Positions 39,358 to 47,585 of a stretch of 64,000 nucleotides of DNA are shown here, piece after piece. Location: positions 1,116,001-1,180,000 of the forward strand of contig NZ_JAJNOD010000001.1 of NCBI RefSeq assembly GCF_021044885.1, in the 5' to 3' direction. Both the position numbers and the translations under genes were made by a program. Numbering within the stretch: the stretch's first letter is position 1; each line of letters opens with the position of its first letter. The DNA is from Microbacterium nymphoidis (GTDB lineage Bacteria > Actinomycetota > Actinomycetes > Actinomycetales > Microbacteriaceae). The notes below the pieces were generated by a model that worked only from the letters and a program-made list of their open reading frames with translations, was not told where the DNA came from and searched no databases.

Positions 39358-40956
39358 ATGCCATTAACCCCATCCGTCGTCCTGGACGACCTTTCCTACA
39401 CCTGGCCGGACGGCACCGTCGCGCTGAACGGCGTCTCGGGCGCGTTCTCCACCGCCCGCACCGGACTCGTGGGCCGTAACGGCTCGGGCAAGTCCACGCT
39501 GCTGAAGCTCATCGCGGGCGATCTCACCCCCACGGGTGGGCGCGTGGAGTCCCGCGGTGCCGTGGCGACGCTCGATCAGCGGCTGACTCGTGACGTGGAT
39601 CGTCCCGTCGCCGAGCTGTTGGGCATCGCCGACACCCTCGCGGCGGTACGCGCCGTCGAATCCGGCGATGTCGCACCGGAGCATTTCGACACCATCGGGA
39701 CCGACTGGGACATCGAGGCGCGCGCGATCACCGCGCTCGCCGACGCGGGCCTTTCCGCCGATGCCCTGGACCGCACGGTCGGCACCCTCTCCGGCGGGCA
39801 GTCGATGCTCGCCGCCATCTCCGGGCTCCGCCTGCGCCGCCCCGACATCACCCTGCTGGACGAGCCCACCAACAACCTCGACCACGACGCGCGGGCGCGG
39901 CTGGGTGCGCTCGTGGGCACGTGGCCGGGCACGCTCATCGTGGTGAGCCACGACACCGAGCTGCTCGAGCTCATGGACGACACGGCCGAGCTCTACGACG
40001 GCCAACTGTCGGTGTTCGGCGGTCCCTACTCCGAATGGCGTGCCTGGCTGGACGCCGAGCAGGAGGCGGCGAAGGCGGCTGAGCGCACGGCAGCTGGCGT
40101 CGTGCGGCGCGAGAAGCGCGAGCGCATCGAAGCCGACCTGAAGCTGGCCACCCGCTCGAAGATGGCGAAGAAGGCCGAGCGCGAGAAGCGCGTGCCGAAG
40201 ATCGTGGCGCACGGGCGCCGGATGGCCGCCCAGGTCTCGGCCGGGAACCTGCGCACGGAGATGCGGGAGAAGGAGGACACCGCGCGAGCGGCGCACGAGG
40301 CGGCAGAGCGGCGCATCCGCGACGACGACACCATCCGCATCGATCTGCCCGACCCGGATGTCGCGGCCGGGCGCCGGATCGCCACCCTCACCGACGGTGA
40401 GCGGGAGTGGATCCTGCAGGGTCCGGAGCGCACGGCACTCGTGGGAGCCAACGGCGTGGGCAAGACCACGCTGTTGCGTTCCCTCGTCACGGGGGAGCCG
40501 GCGCACTGGCTGCCGCACCTGACGGCGGAGGCACACACCGACCGGATCGGCCTGCTCTCGCAGCGCCTGGACGGACTGGATGATGCACGATCGGCCACGC
40601 AGAACATCGCGGAGGCGGCGCCGCACCTTCCCGACCGGGAGCTGCGCAACCGCCTGGCGCGCTTCCTCGTCCGCGGGGCGGCCGCCGAGCGCCCGGTCGG
40701 CACGCTGTCCGGCGGGGAGCGCTTCCGCGTCGCCCTCGCTCAGCTGCTCCTGGCCGAACCGCCCGCGCAGCTGCTCGTGCTCGACGAGCCGACCAACAAC
40801 CTCGACATCGACACGGTCGAGCAGTTCGTCAGTGCGCTCTCGGGCTATCGCGGCGCGATCCTGGTGACCAGTCACGACCAGGCGTTCCTCGATGGCCTCG
40901 GCATCAATCGCACGCTCCGTATCGATGACGCCGGCCGGATCGACGAGCTCACCTGA
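39358..40956 (+). CDS. ABC-F family ATPase (ribosome-protection type candidate)
   Basis: A 532-residue soluble protein with two ATP-binding cassettes and no membrane helix. Cassette 1: Walker A GRNGSGKST, signature LSGGQS, Walker B LLDEPTNNLDH. Cassette 2: GANGVGKTT, LSGGERF, VLDEPTNNLDI. The linker (about 245-345) is rich in Lys/Glu/Arg. ABC-F proteins act on the ribosome E site; some protect it from antibiotics. ATG 39358 follows GGGAGG. The long leader with a mini-ORF and hairpins suggests drug-induced expression. Whether this is a resistance protein or an Uup/EttA-like housekeeping factor cannot be settled from sequence. Confidence 0.92.
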   Translation: MPLTPSVVLDDLSYTWPDGTVALNGVSGAFSTARTGLVGRNGSGKSTLLKLIAGDLTPTGGRVESRGAVATLDQRLTRDVDRPVAELLGIADTLAAVRAVESGDVAPEHFDTIGTDWDIEARAITALADAGLSADALDRTVGTLSGGQSMLAAISGLRLRRPDITLLDEPTNNLDHDARARLGALVGTWPGTLIVVSHDTELLELMDDTAELYDGQLSVFGGPYSEWRAWLDAEQEAAKAAERTAAGVVRREKRERIEADLKLATRSKMAKKAEREKRVPKIVAHGRRMAAQVSAGNLRTEMREKEDTARAAHEAAERRIRDDDTIRIDLPDPDVAAGRRIATLTDGEREWILQGPERTALVGANGVGKTTLLRSLVTGEPAHWLPHLTAEAHTDRIGLLSQRLDGLDDARSATQNIAEAAPHLPDRELRNRLARFLVRGAAAERPVGTLSGGERFRVALAQLLLAEPPAQLLVLDEPTNNLDIDTVEQFVSALSGYRGAILVTSHDQAFLDGLGINRTLRIDDAGRIDELT

Positions 40957-40974
40957 TGCCAGTCGTCCGAATGT

Positions 40975-41009
40975 GGGCGAGAGTGCGCGCGTCGTGCGCA
41001 CTCTCGCCC
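40975..41009 (+). terminator. ABC-F gene terminator
   Basis: Perfect 14-base arms (40975-40988 and 40996-41009) with a seven-base loop, 18 bases after the stop. It is also usable for the convergent small membrane gene. Confidence 0.8.
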
Positions 41010-41028
41010 CCGCGGAGTGCGGCCCTGC

Positions 41029-41271
41029 TCAGTCGTTGGCGAGATAGCGGCGCCGCACCCGCGAGATCACGAAGTCGGCGATCAGCGCGACCGCGATCGC
41101 GACCGGGATGCCGACGACGGCGGCGATGGGCTCACGCGGAAGCGCGAGGGCCACGAGCCAGCCGGCCAGCATGCCGATCAGCAACGACATCATCACCTCG
41201 GCGGTACGCACCGGTGCGCTCGATCGAGCGGGACGGGTGCGGCGGCCGGCGGGCTCCTTCGTGATGTTCAT
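41029..41271 (-). CDS. Small two-helix membrane protein
   Basis: An 80-residue protein with a basic N-terminus, two membrane helices (about 27-45 and 48-68), and the end RVRRRYLAND. No family is recognised. TAGCGT (41278-41283) lies six bases before the ATG on the minus strand, which supports it as a real leaderless gene. Confidence 0.65.
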   Translation of the reverse strand: MNITKEPAGRRTRPARSSAPVRTAEVMMSLLIGMLAGWLVALALPREPIAAVVGIPVAIAVALIADFVISRVRRRYLAND

Positions 41272-41388
41272 GCTTCCACGCTAGAAACACCGCAGCCTCG
41301 GCACATCGCCCGAGAGGCGGACCTGCAACGTACATCTTCCGATGTACGCCGACCCTGAGAACCCCTGAACACCCCTGATCGGACAGAC

Positions 41389-42063
41389 ATGACCCATCCA
41401 CCCCTCGCCCTCGTCACCGGCGTCGCTCGCGCCAACAGCATCGCCGCGGGGATCGTTCCGCGGTTGCGCGCCGACGGCTGGCGCGTGGTCACCAGCGACC
41501 TGCACGATGCCGACCATCCCTGCGATCTCGCGGACCCGAGCGCGCCGGACACCCTGATTGCCGACGTGGCCGCGGCGCACGGCCCGATCACCGCCCTCGT
41601 CCTCTCGCACGCCCACGATGTGGAGAGCGGGCTGCTGGACACCACCGCCGAGAGCTTCGACCGGCACGTCGCGATCAACGCGCGCGCGTCGCTGCTGCTC
41701 ATCGCCGCCTTCGCCCGGCAGGCCCCCGCATCCGGCGGCGCGATCCTCGCGCTCACCAGCGATCACACCACGGGGAACCTGCCGTATGGCGCATCCAAGG
41801 GAGCCCTGGACAGACTCGTCCGCTCCGCGGCGCGGGAACTCGGCCCGCGCGGGATCTCCGCGAACGTGCTGAACCCGGGGCCGATCGACACCGGATGGAT
41901 GGACGAACCGACCCGTGAGGTGCTGGCTGCGGGGACCCCGATGGGCCGGCTCGGCACGCCCCGTGACATCGCCGCGGTGGTGTCGTTCCTGCTGTCGCCG
42001 GAGGGCCGGTGGGTGTCGGGTCAGCGACTCTTCGCCGACGGCGCCTTCTCCTTCCGGCACTGA
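41389..42063 (+). CDS. SDR family oxidoreductase
   Basis: A 224-residue short-chain dehydrogenase resembling 3-oxoacyl-ACP reductase types. YGASK supplies the catalytic Tyr/Lys. The expected Ser position reads ALTSDHTTGN. The nucleotide loop is atypical, TGVARANSIAAG in place of TGxxxGIG, as in some enoyl-reductase-like SDRs. The C-terminus (SFLLSPEGRWVSGQRLFADG) is standard. No RBS or -10 box was obvious just upstream of the ATG. Confidence 0.88.
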   Translation: MTHPPLALVTGVARANSIAAGIVPRLRADGWRVVTSDLHDADHPCDLADPSAPDTLIADVAAAHGPITALVLSHAHDVESGLLDTTAESFDRHVAINARASLLLIAAFARQAPASGGAILALTSDHTTGNLPYGASKGALDRLVRSAARELGPRGISANVLNPGPIDTGWMDEPTREVLAAGTPMGRLGTPRDIAAVVSFLLSPEGRWVSGQRLFADGAFSFRH

Positions 42064-42086
42064 GCGACGGCTCCCCCGAGACGTCA

Positions 42087-42129
42087 AGGGCGGGGGCGAG
42101 AATCGCCGCGACGCGTGGATTCCCGCCCT
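42087..42129. terminator. Hairpin after SDR gene
   Basis: AGGGCGGG (42087-42094) and CCCGCCCT (42122-42129), an 8-bp stem between convergent genes. It is a weak call because the loop is 27 bases. Confidence 0.4.
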
Positions 42130-42146
42130 CAGACGGAAGCCTCGCG

Positions 42147-42347
42147 TCAGGGGCGGGGGCGCGGGCCGCGGCGATCGTCATCGCGCGGCGCCCGCATCGA
42201 GATCGCCAGCGATGCACCCATCGCCGCCGCACCGATGATCGTCACGCCGATGCCCATCATCCGCGAGACGTCGATGAGCATCAGGGCGATACCCAGGACG
42301 ATGAGAAGGGTGCCGCCACCGAGGAGAGCCTGCTGAAGCGCGCGCAT
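42147..42347 (-). CDS. Small membrane protein
   Basis: A 66-residue protein with two hydrophobic segments (about 7-27 and 31-52) and a basic Arg/Pro/Asp tail. TAGCGT (42354-42359) lies six bases before the ATG and overlaps the stop of the upstream TetR gene. No function is known. Confidence 0.65.
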   Translation of the reverse strand: MRALQQALLGGGTLLIVLGIALMLIDVSRMMGIGVTIIGAAAMGASLAISMRAPRDDDRRGPRPRP

Positions 42348-42356
42348 CCTCTGACG

Positions 42357-42980
42357 CTACCCGAGCGCGCGGACACGGGCGTAGAGCGCTTCGGCCGCTG
42401 CCGTGAACACGGCGACGTAATCGATGCTCTCCGGGAGCGTGGCCCACTGGTCGCGGATTCCTTCGTTGAGCGCGAGGAGCTCGAGGATCAGCTGCTGCGG
42501 ATCGGTGTCATCCCGCAGCTCGCCCGCTGCGATGCGGTCGCGAACGAACGGCACGAGGACCCGCAGGGCGTTCTCCAGGCCCAGCACGGCGCGCCCGTAC
42601 GCCGGGTTGCCCTCCATGCGTGACGCCCCGGTGAGCATGACACGGAACCGGAGCAGATCAGGCTCCTGCGCCGCGGACCGCACGGCACCGATGAAGTCGT
42701 CGAACAGGGCCCGCACGGATGCGGCGGGCAGGCGGATCTGCTGGTAGACCTCTTCACGCCGCTCGACGACGGCCATGAACAGGTCCTGCTTGGTGGCGAA
42801 ATGGTGCAGCACGCCCGCGTCGGTGACGCCGGCCGCGCGCGCGATGTCGGCCACCCGCGTCTTGTCGTAGCCGCGGCGACCGAACTCCCGGGTCGCCGCA
42901 GCGAGGATCTTGGTGCGACGCTCGTCGCCGCGGGCGATGCGGCCGTCGGCGTCGGTGAGGGCGGGCGCGGTTTCAGTCAC
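42357..42980 (-). CDS. TetR family regulator of the GH3/transporter locus
   Basis: A 207-residue TetR protein. The helix-turn-helix (about residues 38-62) reads RVADIARAAGVTDAGVLHHF. GTG 42978-42980 follows TAGGGT (42987-42992) by six bases; that box overlaps the stop of the GH3 gene, so the regulator has its own leaderless promoter as well as likely read-through from the GH3 gene. The two palindromes at 44789 and 44864 are plausible binding sites. Ligand unknown; a sugar-derived signal is possible but unusual for TetR. Confidence 0.9.
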   Translation of the reverse strand: MTETAPALTDADGRIARGDERRTKILAAATREFGRRGYDKTRVADIARAAGVTDAGVLHHFATKQDLFMAVVERREEVYQQIRLPAASVRALFDDFIGAVRSAAQEPDLLRFRVMLTGASRMEGNPAYGRAVLGLENALRVLVPFVRDRIAAGELRDDTDPQQLILELLALNEGIRDQWATLPESIDYVAVFTAAAEALYARVRALG

Positions 42981-42989
42981 CCTCTGACC

Positions 42990-44747
42990 CTATGAGGCAT
43001 TCGCCCCGATCCGGGACCACCCGAGGCCGAACCCGAAGGAGAACAACGGATCGGCCGTGTCGAAGGGGACGTCCTCGCGGGACGCGATCACGGCGGCCAT
43101 GGACCGCGGCAGGTCGAACGGCAGACGGCCAGTGGCGTCCACGCGTCCGGTGATGGCGTCCAGGAGGGCATCGTCATCCACACCGAACGTGCCCGTCATG
43201 ACGACCGGGAGCTCGGTGAAGGGCGTGAGCACCGCCGGGCGCTCCAGCATGACGTCGATCACCGTGGGGACCTGCCGGACGACCTGCGTGATACGGGCGA
43301 CCTCCGCCGCGGGATACTCGAGGCTGCCGCCATGGAACGCCCGACCCATCATCCCCTCCCCGGGCTCATAGGCGGCAACCAGCCGGAGGATCGCCAGATC
43401 CGCGTCCGCAGGATCGTCCACCACCGTCGCCCGCCGGGCGAGGATCTGCGGATCCATCCCCTCCGCATACACGCGCGTGCCGGGCTCGATCCGCACCGGC
43501 TCGCCCTGCAAGGCGACGATCGACGCGGCCTGCACCCGGCGGGCGAGGGCCAGGTGCTCGCGCGTGGCGATTCGTTCGGGAATGTCCTCGGGCGCAGCGG
43601 CCCGTGCGGCGGGGTCGTCGAAGAGCCCGAGCCGCTCCTTCTCGGCGAGGACACGACGGACGGACTCGTCGATGCGCTCCTCGGACACCAGCCCGCGCTC
43701 GATGGCCGCCAGCACCGTGCTCGGATCATCCTCTCCCCCGAGCTGGTCCACGCCGGCGTCGAACAGGCGCGCCACCCGGTCGACCGGATCCAGATCCAGA
43801 AGCCCCCACGCACGAACGGGAAGCTGCACGCCGAGGCGGGGAAGACTCATGCCGTGGACGATGTTGAAGTCGGTGATCACGACTCCGTCGAAGCCGAGCC
43901 GAGTGCGCAGCACGTCGGTGATGAGTCGCTTCTCGAAGGCGAAACCCACCGCGTCGTAGTCCAGTCCGAGTGGTGCGGCATAGCCCGGCATCACCCGCAC
44001 CACTCCGGCACGGATGGCTGCGGCGAACGGGGCGAGGTGATCCTCGAAGCGCCCTCCCGGATAGACGGTGTGCGCACCTTCGGCGAAGTGTGCATCGTGC
44101 CCGTCGCGTTGCGGCCCACCGCCGGGGAAGTGCTTGACGGTGGCGGCGACGCCGGATTCCTGAAGTCCCGCCACATACGCGCGCGCCATCTCGGCGGCGA
44201 GTTCGGGCGATTCCCCGAACGTGCCCGCGATCCGCGCCCACCGCGGCTCGGTGGCGAGATCGGCCATCGGATGAAGGGCGATGTGCAGGCCCGCGGCGCG
44301 AAGCTCCGCCCCGATCATCCGGGCGGTCTCGCGGACGAGATCGGGGTCGTGGGTGGCGGCGAGCCCGATCGGCTCCGGCAGCGTCGTGAATCCTCCGCCG
44401 CTCATCGCCACCTGCGCATTGCGGTCCCGGCCGTGCACCGGGTCGGCCGCGAGGGAGACCGGGATGCCGAGGCGGGTCCCGGCCGCGAGCGCGCGCACGC
44501 GCGAGCCCCAGCGGGCGAGATCGGCGACGGGGGCCGGGTTCATCAGCGTCAGGTGAGTGATGAATCGTTCCCCGATCAGCTCGGTGGTGGCGCCGAAGCC
44601 CACTGGCGACTGATCATCGCGCCCCTCCCAGAGCTCTCCGCCTTCGGCGGCGACGACCCGCGCCACGAGGAGGGAGCCGACCTTCTCCGCGAGGGTCATC
44701 TCGGCGATCAATTGCTCGACGCGTGCCGAGGTGTGCGATGCGGTCAT
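42990..44747 (-). CDS. Glycoside hydrolase family 3 protein
   Basis: A 585-residue GH3 enzyme of the beta-glucosidase/beta-N-acetylglucosaminidase class. The (beta/alpha)8 domain spans about residues 1-340, with the KHFPGGG motif and nucleophile Asp near residue 293 (VVITDFNI). The second alpha/beta domain follows (about 395-580). It has no signal peptide, so it acts on imported oligosaccharides. GGAGGAG precedes the ATG. It is divergent from an MFS transporter and shares an operator region with it, and it probably hydrolyses the imported glycoside. Confidence 0.92.
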   Translation of the reverse strand: MTASHTSARVEQLIAEMTLAEKVGSLLVARVVAAEGGELWEGRDDQSPVGFGATTELIGERFITHLTLMNPAPVADLARWGSRVRALAAGTRLGIPVSLAADPVHGRDRNAQVAMSGGGFTTLPEPIGLAATHDPDLVRETARMIGAELRAAGLHIALHPMADLATEPRWARIAGTFGESPELAAEMARAYVAGLQESGVAATVKHFPGGGPQRDGHDAHFAEGAHTVYPGGRFEDHLAPFAAAIRAGVVRVMPGYAAPLGLDYDAVGFAFEKRLITDVLRTRLGFDGVVITDFNIVHGMSLPRLGVQLPVRAWGLLDLDPVDRVARLFDAGVDQLGGEDDPSTVLAAIERGLVSEERIDESVRRVLAEKERLGLFDDPAARAAAPEDIPERIATREHLALARRVQAASIVALQGEPVRIEPGTRVYAEGMDPQILARRATVVDDPADADLAILRLVAAYEPGEGMMGRAFHGGSLEYPAAEVARITQVVRQVPTVIDVMLERPAVLTPFTELPVVMTGTFGVDDDALLDAITGRVDATGRLPFDLPRSMAAVIASREDVPFDTADPLFSFGFGLGWSRIGANAS

Positions 44748-44788
44748 GGTGCTCCTCCGATGGGACGTGATCCGTCACGCTACACCAA

Positions 44789-44806
44789 ACTTAGTAGTCA
44801 CTAGGT
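44789..44806. promoter_or_regulatory. Operator 1 in the GH3/MFS intergenic region
   Basis: ACTTAGT-agtc-ACTAGGT, one mismatch from a perfect 7-4-7 palindrome. On the minus strand it covers a TACTAA -10 box that pairs with a TTGGTG -35 box, so binding would block GH3 transcription. Confidence 0.75.
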
Positions 44807-44863
44807 AAATTTCGCACCAACTCTTGCGGCGGATCACGAATGCGCGCTACGGTCTGCTGAATT

Positions 44864-44883
44864 AACCTAGTCGTCACTAGGTT
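44864..44883. promoter_or_regulatory. Operator 2 in the GH3/MFS intergenic region
   Basis: AACCTAGT-cgtc-ACTAGGTT, perfect 8-base arms around the same CGTC spacer as the site before the MgtC-like gene. It lies about 60 bases upstream of the transporter start and is expected to control it. Confidence 0.8.
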
Positions 44884-44944
44884 GTTCATTTCCGTACGTG
44901 ATCCACTGGTCCAATGAGGGACCACCGCCTCTGGAAGGATCCCC

Positions 44945-46279
44945 ATGGCTTCGCCATCCATCGCCGCCGAACAGCCCCGTGTGCCGATGTCGCGCATCTA
45001 TCTGCTCGCGATCATCGAGCTCGCCACCATCGGCGCCCTCATCACCCCGCTGGTCGTCTCGCTCTCCCTGAAGGTCCTCCAGATCGTCCCCGAATCGGAG
45101 AAGGAGGGGGCGATCGGACTGGTCACCGCGATCGGCGCGGTTGCCGCGCTCGTGGCGAACCCGATCTTCGGCCATCTGTCCGACCGCACGACGAGCCGGT
45201 GGGGCCGGCGCCGCCCGTGGCTCGTCGGCGGCGTGGTCGCCGGACTACTGGCTGCCGTCGTGCTCGCGCTCGCCGACAACATCCCCGTGCTCATCCTCGG
45301 CTGGGTGCTCTCGCAGGCCGCCTACAACGCGACCATCGCAGCCATGTCGGCGCTGCTGGCCGAACAGGTCCCGGAGGAGCAGCGCTCGAAGGCCTCCGGC
45401 ATCCTCGGCGCGTTCGGATTCCTGGGACTCGTCCCGGCGATGATCATCGCGGCGCTGTTCGCCTCGAACCTGTCCCTCGTGATCCTGGCCATGCCCGTCA
45501 TCTCGGTGATCATCGTCGTGATCGCCTGCATCAAACTCCCCGACCCGCCGGTCGCGCGCACGGACACCGGCCACCGCTCGCTGCTGCAGATCTTCTCCGC
45601 GTTCGCGTTCAACCCGTTCCGGCACCGCATGTTCACGCTGGTGTGGATCCAGCGCGCCGCGATGCAGTTCGGCTACACCATCGTCAGCACGTTCGGGCTG
45701 TTCTACCTGATCGTGCGGCTCGGGATGGACCAGACCGGCGCGGCATCGCTCACGTCCATGGCGACTCTCGTGGGAGCGGCCCTCAACTTCGCGGCCGCGT
45801 TCGCGTGCGGCTACCTTGCGGGAAAGCGCGGCAACTACACCTCCTTCATCGTGGGGGCCGCGGTGCTGATGGCGACATCGCTGCTGATGAAGGCCTTCAC
45901 GCAGAGCGTCGCCGTCTTCTGGGTGAGCACGCTGCTCGCGGGCCTCGCGCTCGGCGCCTACTACTCCGTCGATCTGGCGCTGTCGATGCGCACACTTCCC
46001 GTGGGTCAGGAGGGCAAGTTCCTCGGCATCTTCAACCTGGCCAAGACCCTGCCGCAGTCGCTGGCGCCCGCCCTCGCGCCGCTGGTCGTGCTCATCGGCG
46101 GGAGCGACCCCGTCTCCGGCGGCGACAAGAACTATCTCGCGCTGTACCTGGTCGGTACCATCGCCGTGCTCGCCTCACTGCTCACGCTCCCCGCGCTTCG
46201 CCCCGTGCTGCGCCGGGACGCGTACGAGCGGCGCCGCGCCCTGACCGCAACCGACACCCTCACCCAGGAGACCGTATGA
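44945..46279 (+). CDS. MFS transporter, glycoside/disaccharide type
   Basis: A 444-residue, 12-helix transporter. The motif FGHLSDRTTSRWGRRRPWLVGG is typical of the GPH/SLC45-like sugar transporters. GGAAGGAT lies just before the ATG. It is divergent from the GH3 gene under shared palindromes and overlaps the phosphatase gene by four bases. The context points to uptake of a beta-linked sugar that the GH3 enzyme cleaves. The exact substrate is inferred only. Confidence 0.9.
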   Translation: MASPSIAAEQPRVPMSRIYLLAIIELATIGALITPLVVSLSLKVLQIVPESEKEGAIGLVTAIGAVAALVANPIFGHLSDRTTSRWGRRRPWLVGGVVAGLLAAVVLALADNIPVLILGWVLSQAAYNATIAAMSALLAEQVPEEQRSKASGILGAFGFLGLVPAMIIAALFASNLSLVILAMPVISVIIVVIACIKLPDPPVARTDTGHRSLLQIFSAFAFNPFRHRMFTLVWIQRAAMQFGYTIVSTFGLFYLIVRLGMDQTGAASLTSMATLVGAALNFAAAFACGYLAGKRGNYTSFIVGAAVLMATSLLMKAFTQSVAVFWVSTLLAGLALGAYYSVDLALSMRTLPVGQEGKFLGIFNLAKTLPQSLAPALAPLVVLIGGSDPVSGGDKNYLALYLVGTIAVLASLLTLPALRPVLRRDAYERRRALTATDTLTQETV

Positions 46280-47058
46280 CACCCCTGATCCCCGGCACGC
46301 ACAACTCCCGCGACGTGGGTGGTCTGCCGCTCGCCGGCGGCGGCTCCATCGCCGCCGGTGTGCTGTACCGCTCCGACGCCCTCGCCGCGGTTACCGATGC
46401 CGGTCTCGAGGTGATCGCTTCGAGCCCGATCGGGACGATCATCGACTTCCGCACCGAGAGCGAGCGCGCGGAGGCGCCGAACCGCCTCCCCGCGGGGGTA
46501 CCGATCGCCGAGCACCATCTGTCGCTCCTGGAGGGGGCATTGCCCACGGGCGCCGCTCCCACGCCCGGAATGGCGGTGGATGCGGAGATGATGCGACGCA
46601 TGCTCGAGCGCATCCCGAGCATCTCGCAGCTGTACCTCGCGATGCTGCAGCATGCCGCGCCCGCGTTCGCCGACGTCGCGCGAAGCATCGCGTCGCCCGA
46701 GAACGCAGATCGCCCCGGGGTGCTCGTGCACTGCACGGCGGGCAAGGACCGGACCGGGGTGGCCACGGCGTTGATGCTGGACATCGCCGGCGCTGAACGC
46801 GACGCTGTCGTCGACGACTACGCCCAGAGCGAGCAGAACCTCAGCGGCGCGTGGGCGGAGGCGATGACCGCGCGCGTCGCAGCGATGGGGGTCCCGCTCG
46901 TCCCCGCGGTGACCGAACTGCTCTCCGGCACGCCCCGCGAGGCCATCGAATCCGCCTTCGCGTGGATCGACGAACGCGGCGGGTCGGCGGCGTACCTCCG
47001 ATCCGGCGGCCTCGACGACGACACCATCGCGGGGGTCCAGGCACGCCTGCGGAGCTGA
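46276..47058 (+). CDS. Tyrosine phosphatase-like protein (Y_phosphatase3 / LipA-like)
   Basis: A 260-residue protein of the bacterial dual-specificity/tyrosine phosphatase family. The P-loop is HCTAGKDRTG with catalytic Cys near residue 153, and the N-terminal block is NSRDVGGLPL. It overlaps the transporter stop as ATGA (46276-46279) and is therefore translationally coupled. Such proteins dephosphorylate phosphotyrosine, phosphoinositides or sugar-phosphates; in this operon a phospho-sugar substrate is possible. Confidence 0.92.
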   Translation: MTPLIPGTHNSRDVGGLPLAGGGSIAAGVLYRSDALAAVTDAGLEVIASSPIGTIIDFRTESERAEAPNRLPAGVPIAEHHLSLLEGALPTGAAPTPGMAVDAEMMRRMLERIPSISQLYLAMLQHAAPAFADVARSIASPENADRPGVLVHCTAGKDRTGVATALMLDIAGAERDAVVDDYAQSEQNLSGAWAEAMTARVAAMGVPLVPAVTELLSGTPREAIESAFAWIDERGGSAAYLRSGGLDDDTIAGVQARLRS

Positions 47059-47074
47059 GCCTTCGTCGAAGATC

Positions 47075-47112
47075 GAAAACGCACCTCCGAGAGCGCTCCG
47101 AGGTGCGTTTTC
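47075..47112 (+). terminator. Terminator of the transporter-phosphatase operon
   Basis: GAAAACGCACCTC (47075-47087) and its complement (47100-47112), 13 bp, ending in TTTTC 16 bases after the stop. A classical intrinsic terminator. Confidence 0.9.
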
Positions 47113-47391
47113 CATCTCCGGCCCAGACATCCCGGTGGTGGGGCCGCGGGTCCGTCGCCCCGGCCCGACCCCGTGGGATCGACCGATCGGAGCGCCCCGT
47201 GCGCAGCCGAAGGAGCTCCCGAGCTCCTGCCGACACCACCGTGCAGGCGCGCCAGGGTGTGCCGGGGACTCGACGAGCGCGCTGCGGCCCGACTCTGCCT
47301 GATCTGCGGGGCCCCGGCAATCTCAACGCACAACTGCGCACATGCGACGCCGCCTTCACATTCCGGGATCGGTTGTGAAATGCGCCCCGTT
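47113..47391. other. Non-coding stretch, no feature identified
   Basis: About 280 GC-rich bases with no convincing gene on either strand. The only visible structure is a compact palindrome AGGAGCTC-cc-GAGCTCCT (47211-47228). Open frames here have no family resemblance or start signals. Confidence 0.5.
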
Positions 47392-47541
47392 TACGCTGAG
47401 CATGCACTGATCCGGTGACACAGCGTGTCGGACGCTCGCCGGGGGGACTCCCGCCACCGGTCACTGCTGCGCCGGGGCATCCCCTCCATCAACGGCGCTG
47501 AAGGGCCGCTCTGTACGGGGGTACGCAACGAGCGGCCCTTC
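47392..47541 (+). ncRNA. Hairpin-rich leader or small RNA upstream of lhr
   Basis: A TACGCT -10-like box (47392-47397) would start a transcript near 47404. The RNA carries stems AGCGT/ACGCT (47422-47436) and GGGG/CCCC (47474-47484) and ends in a perfect 12-bp hairpin (47500-47511 and 47530-47541) with an inner GTAC/GTAC. The last hairpin lies 45 bases before the lhr start, so this is either a small RNA with a terminator or an attenuated lhr leader. No known riboswitch family was recognised. Confidence 0.35.
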
Positions 47542-47585
47542 CCTCCACGCCGGCTCCGGGCCGAATGTCGGAGGGGGCGCGCAGA

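Noticed and set aside
39364..41001. 545-codon open frame antisense to the ABC-F gene
   Set aside because: The plus-strand ABC-F protein has all motifs; the antisense frame is a GC artefact.
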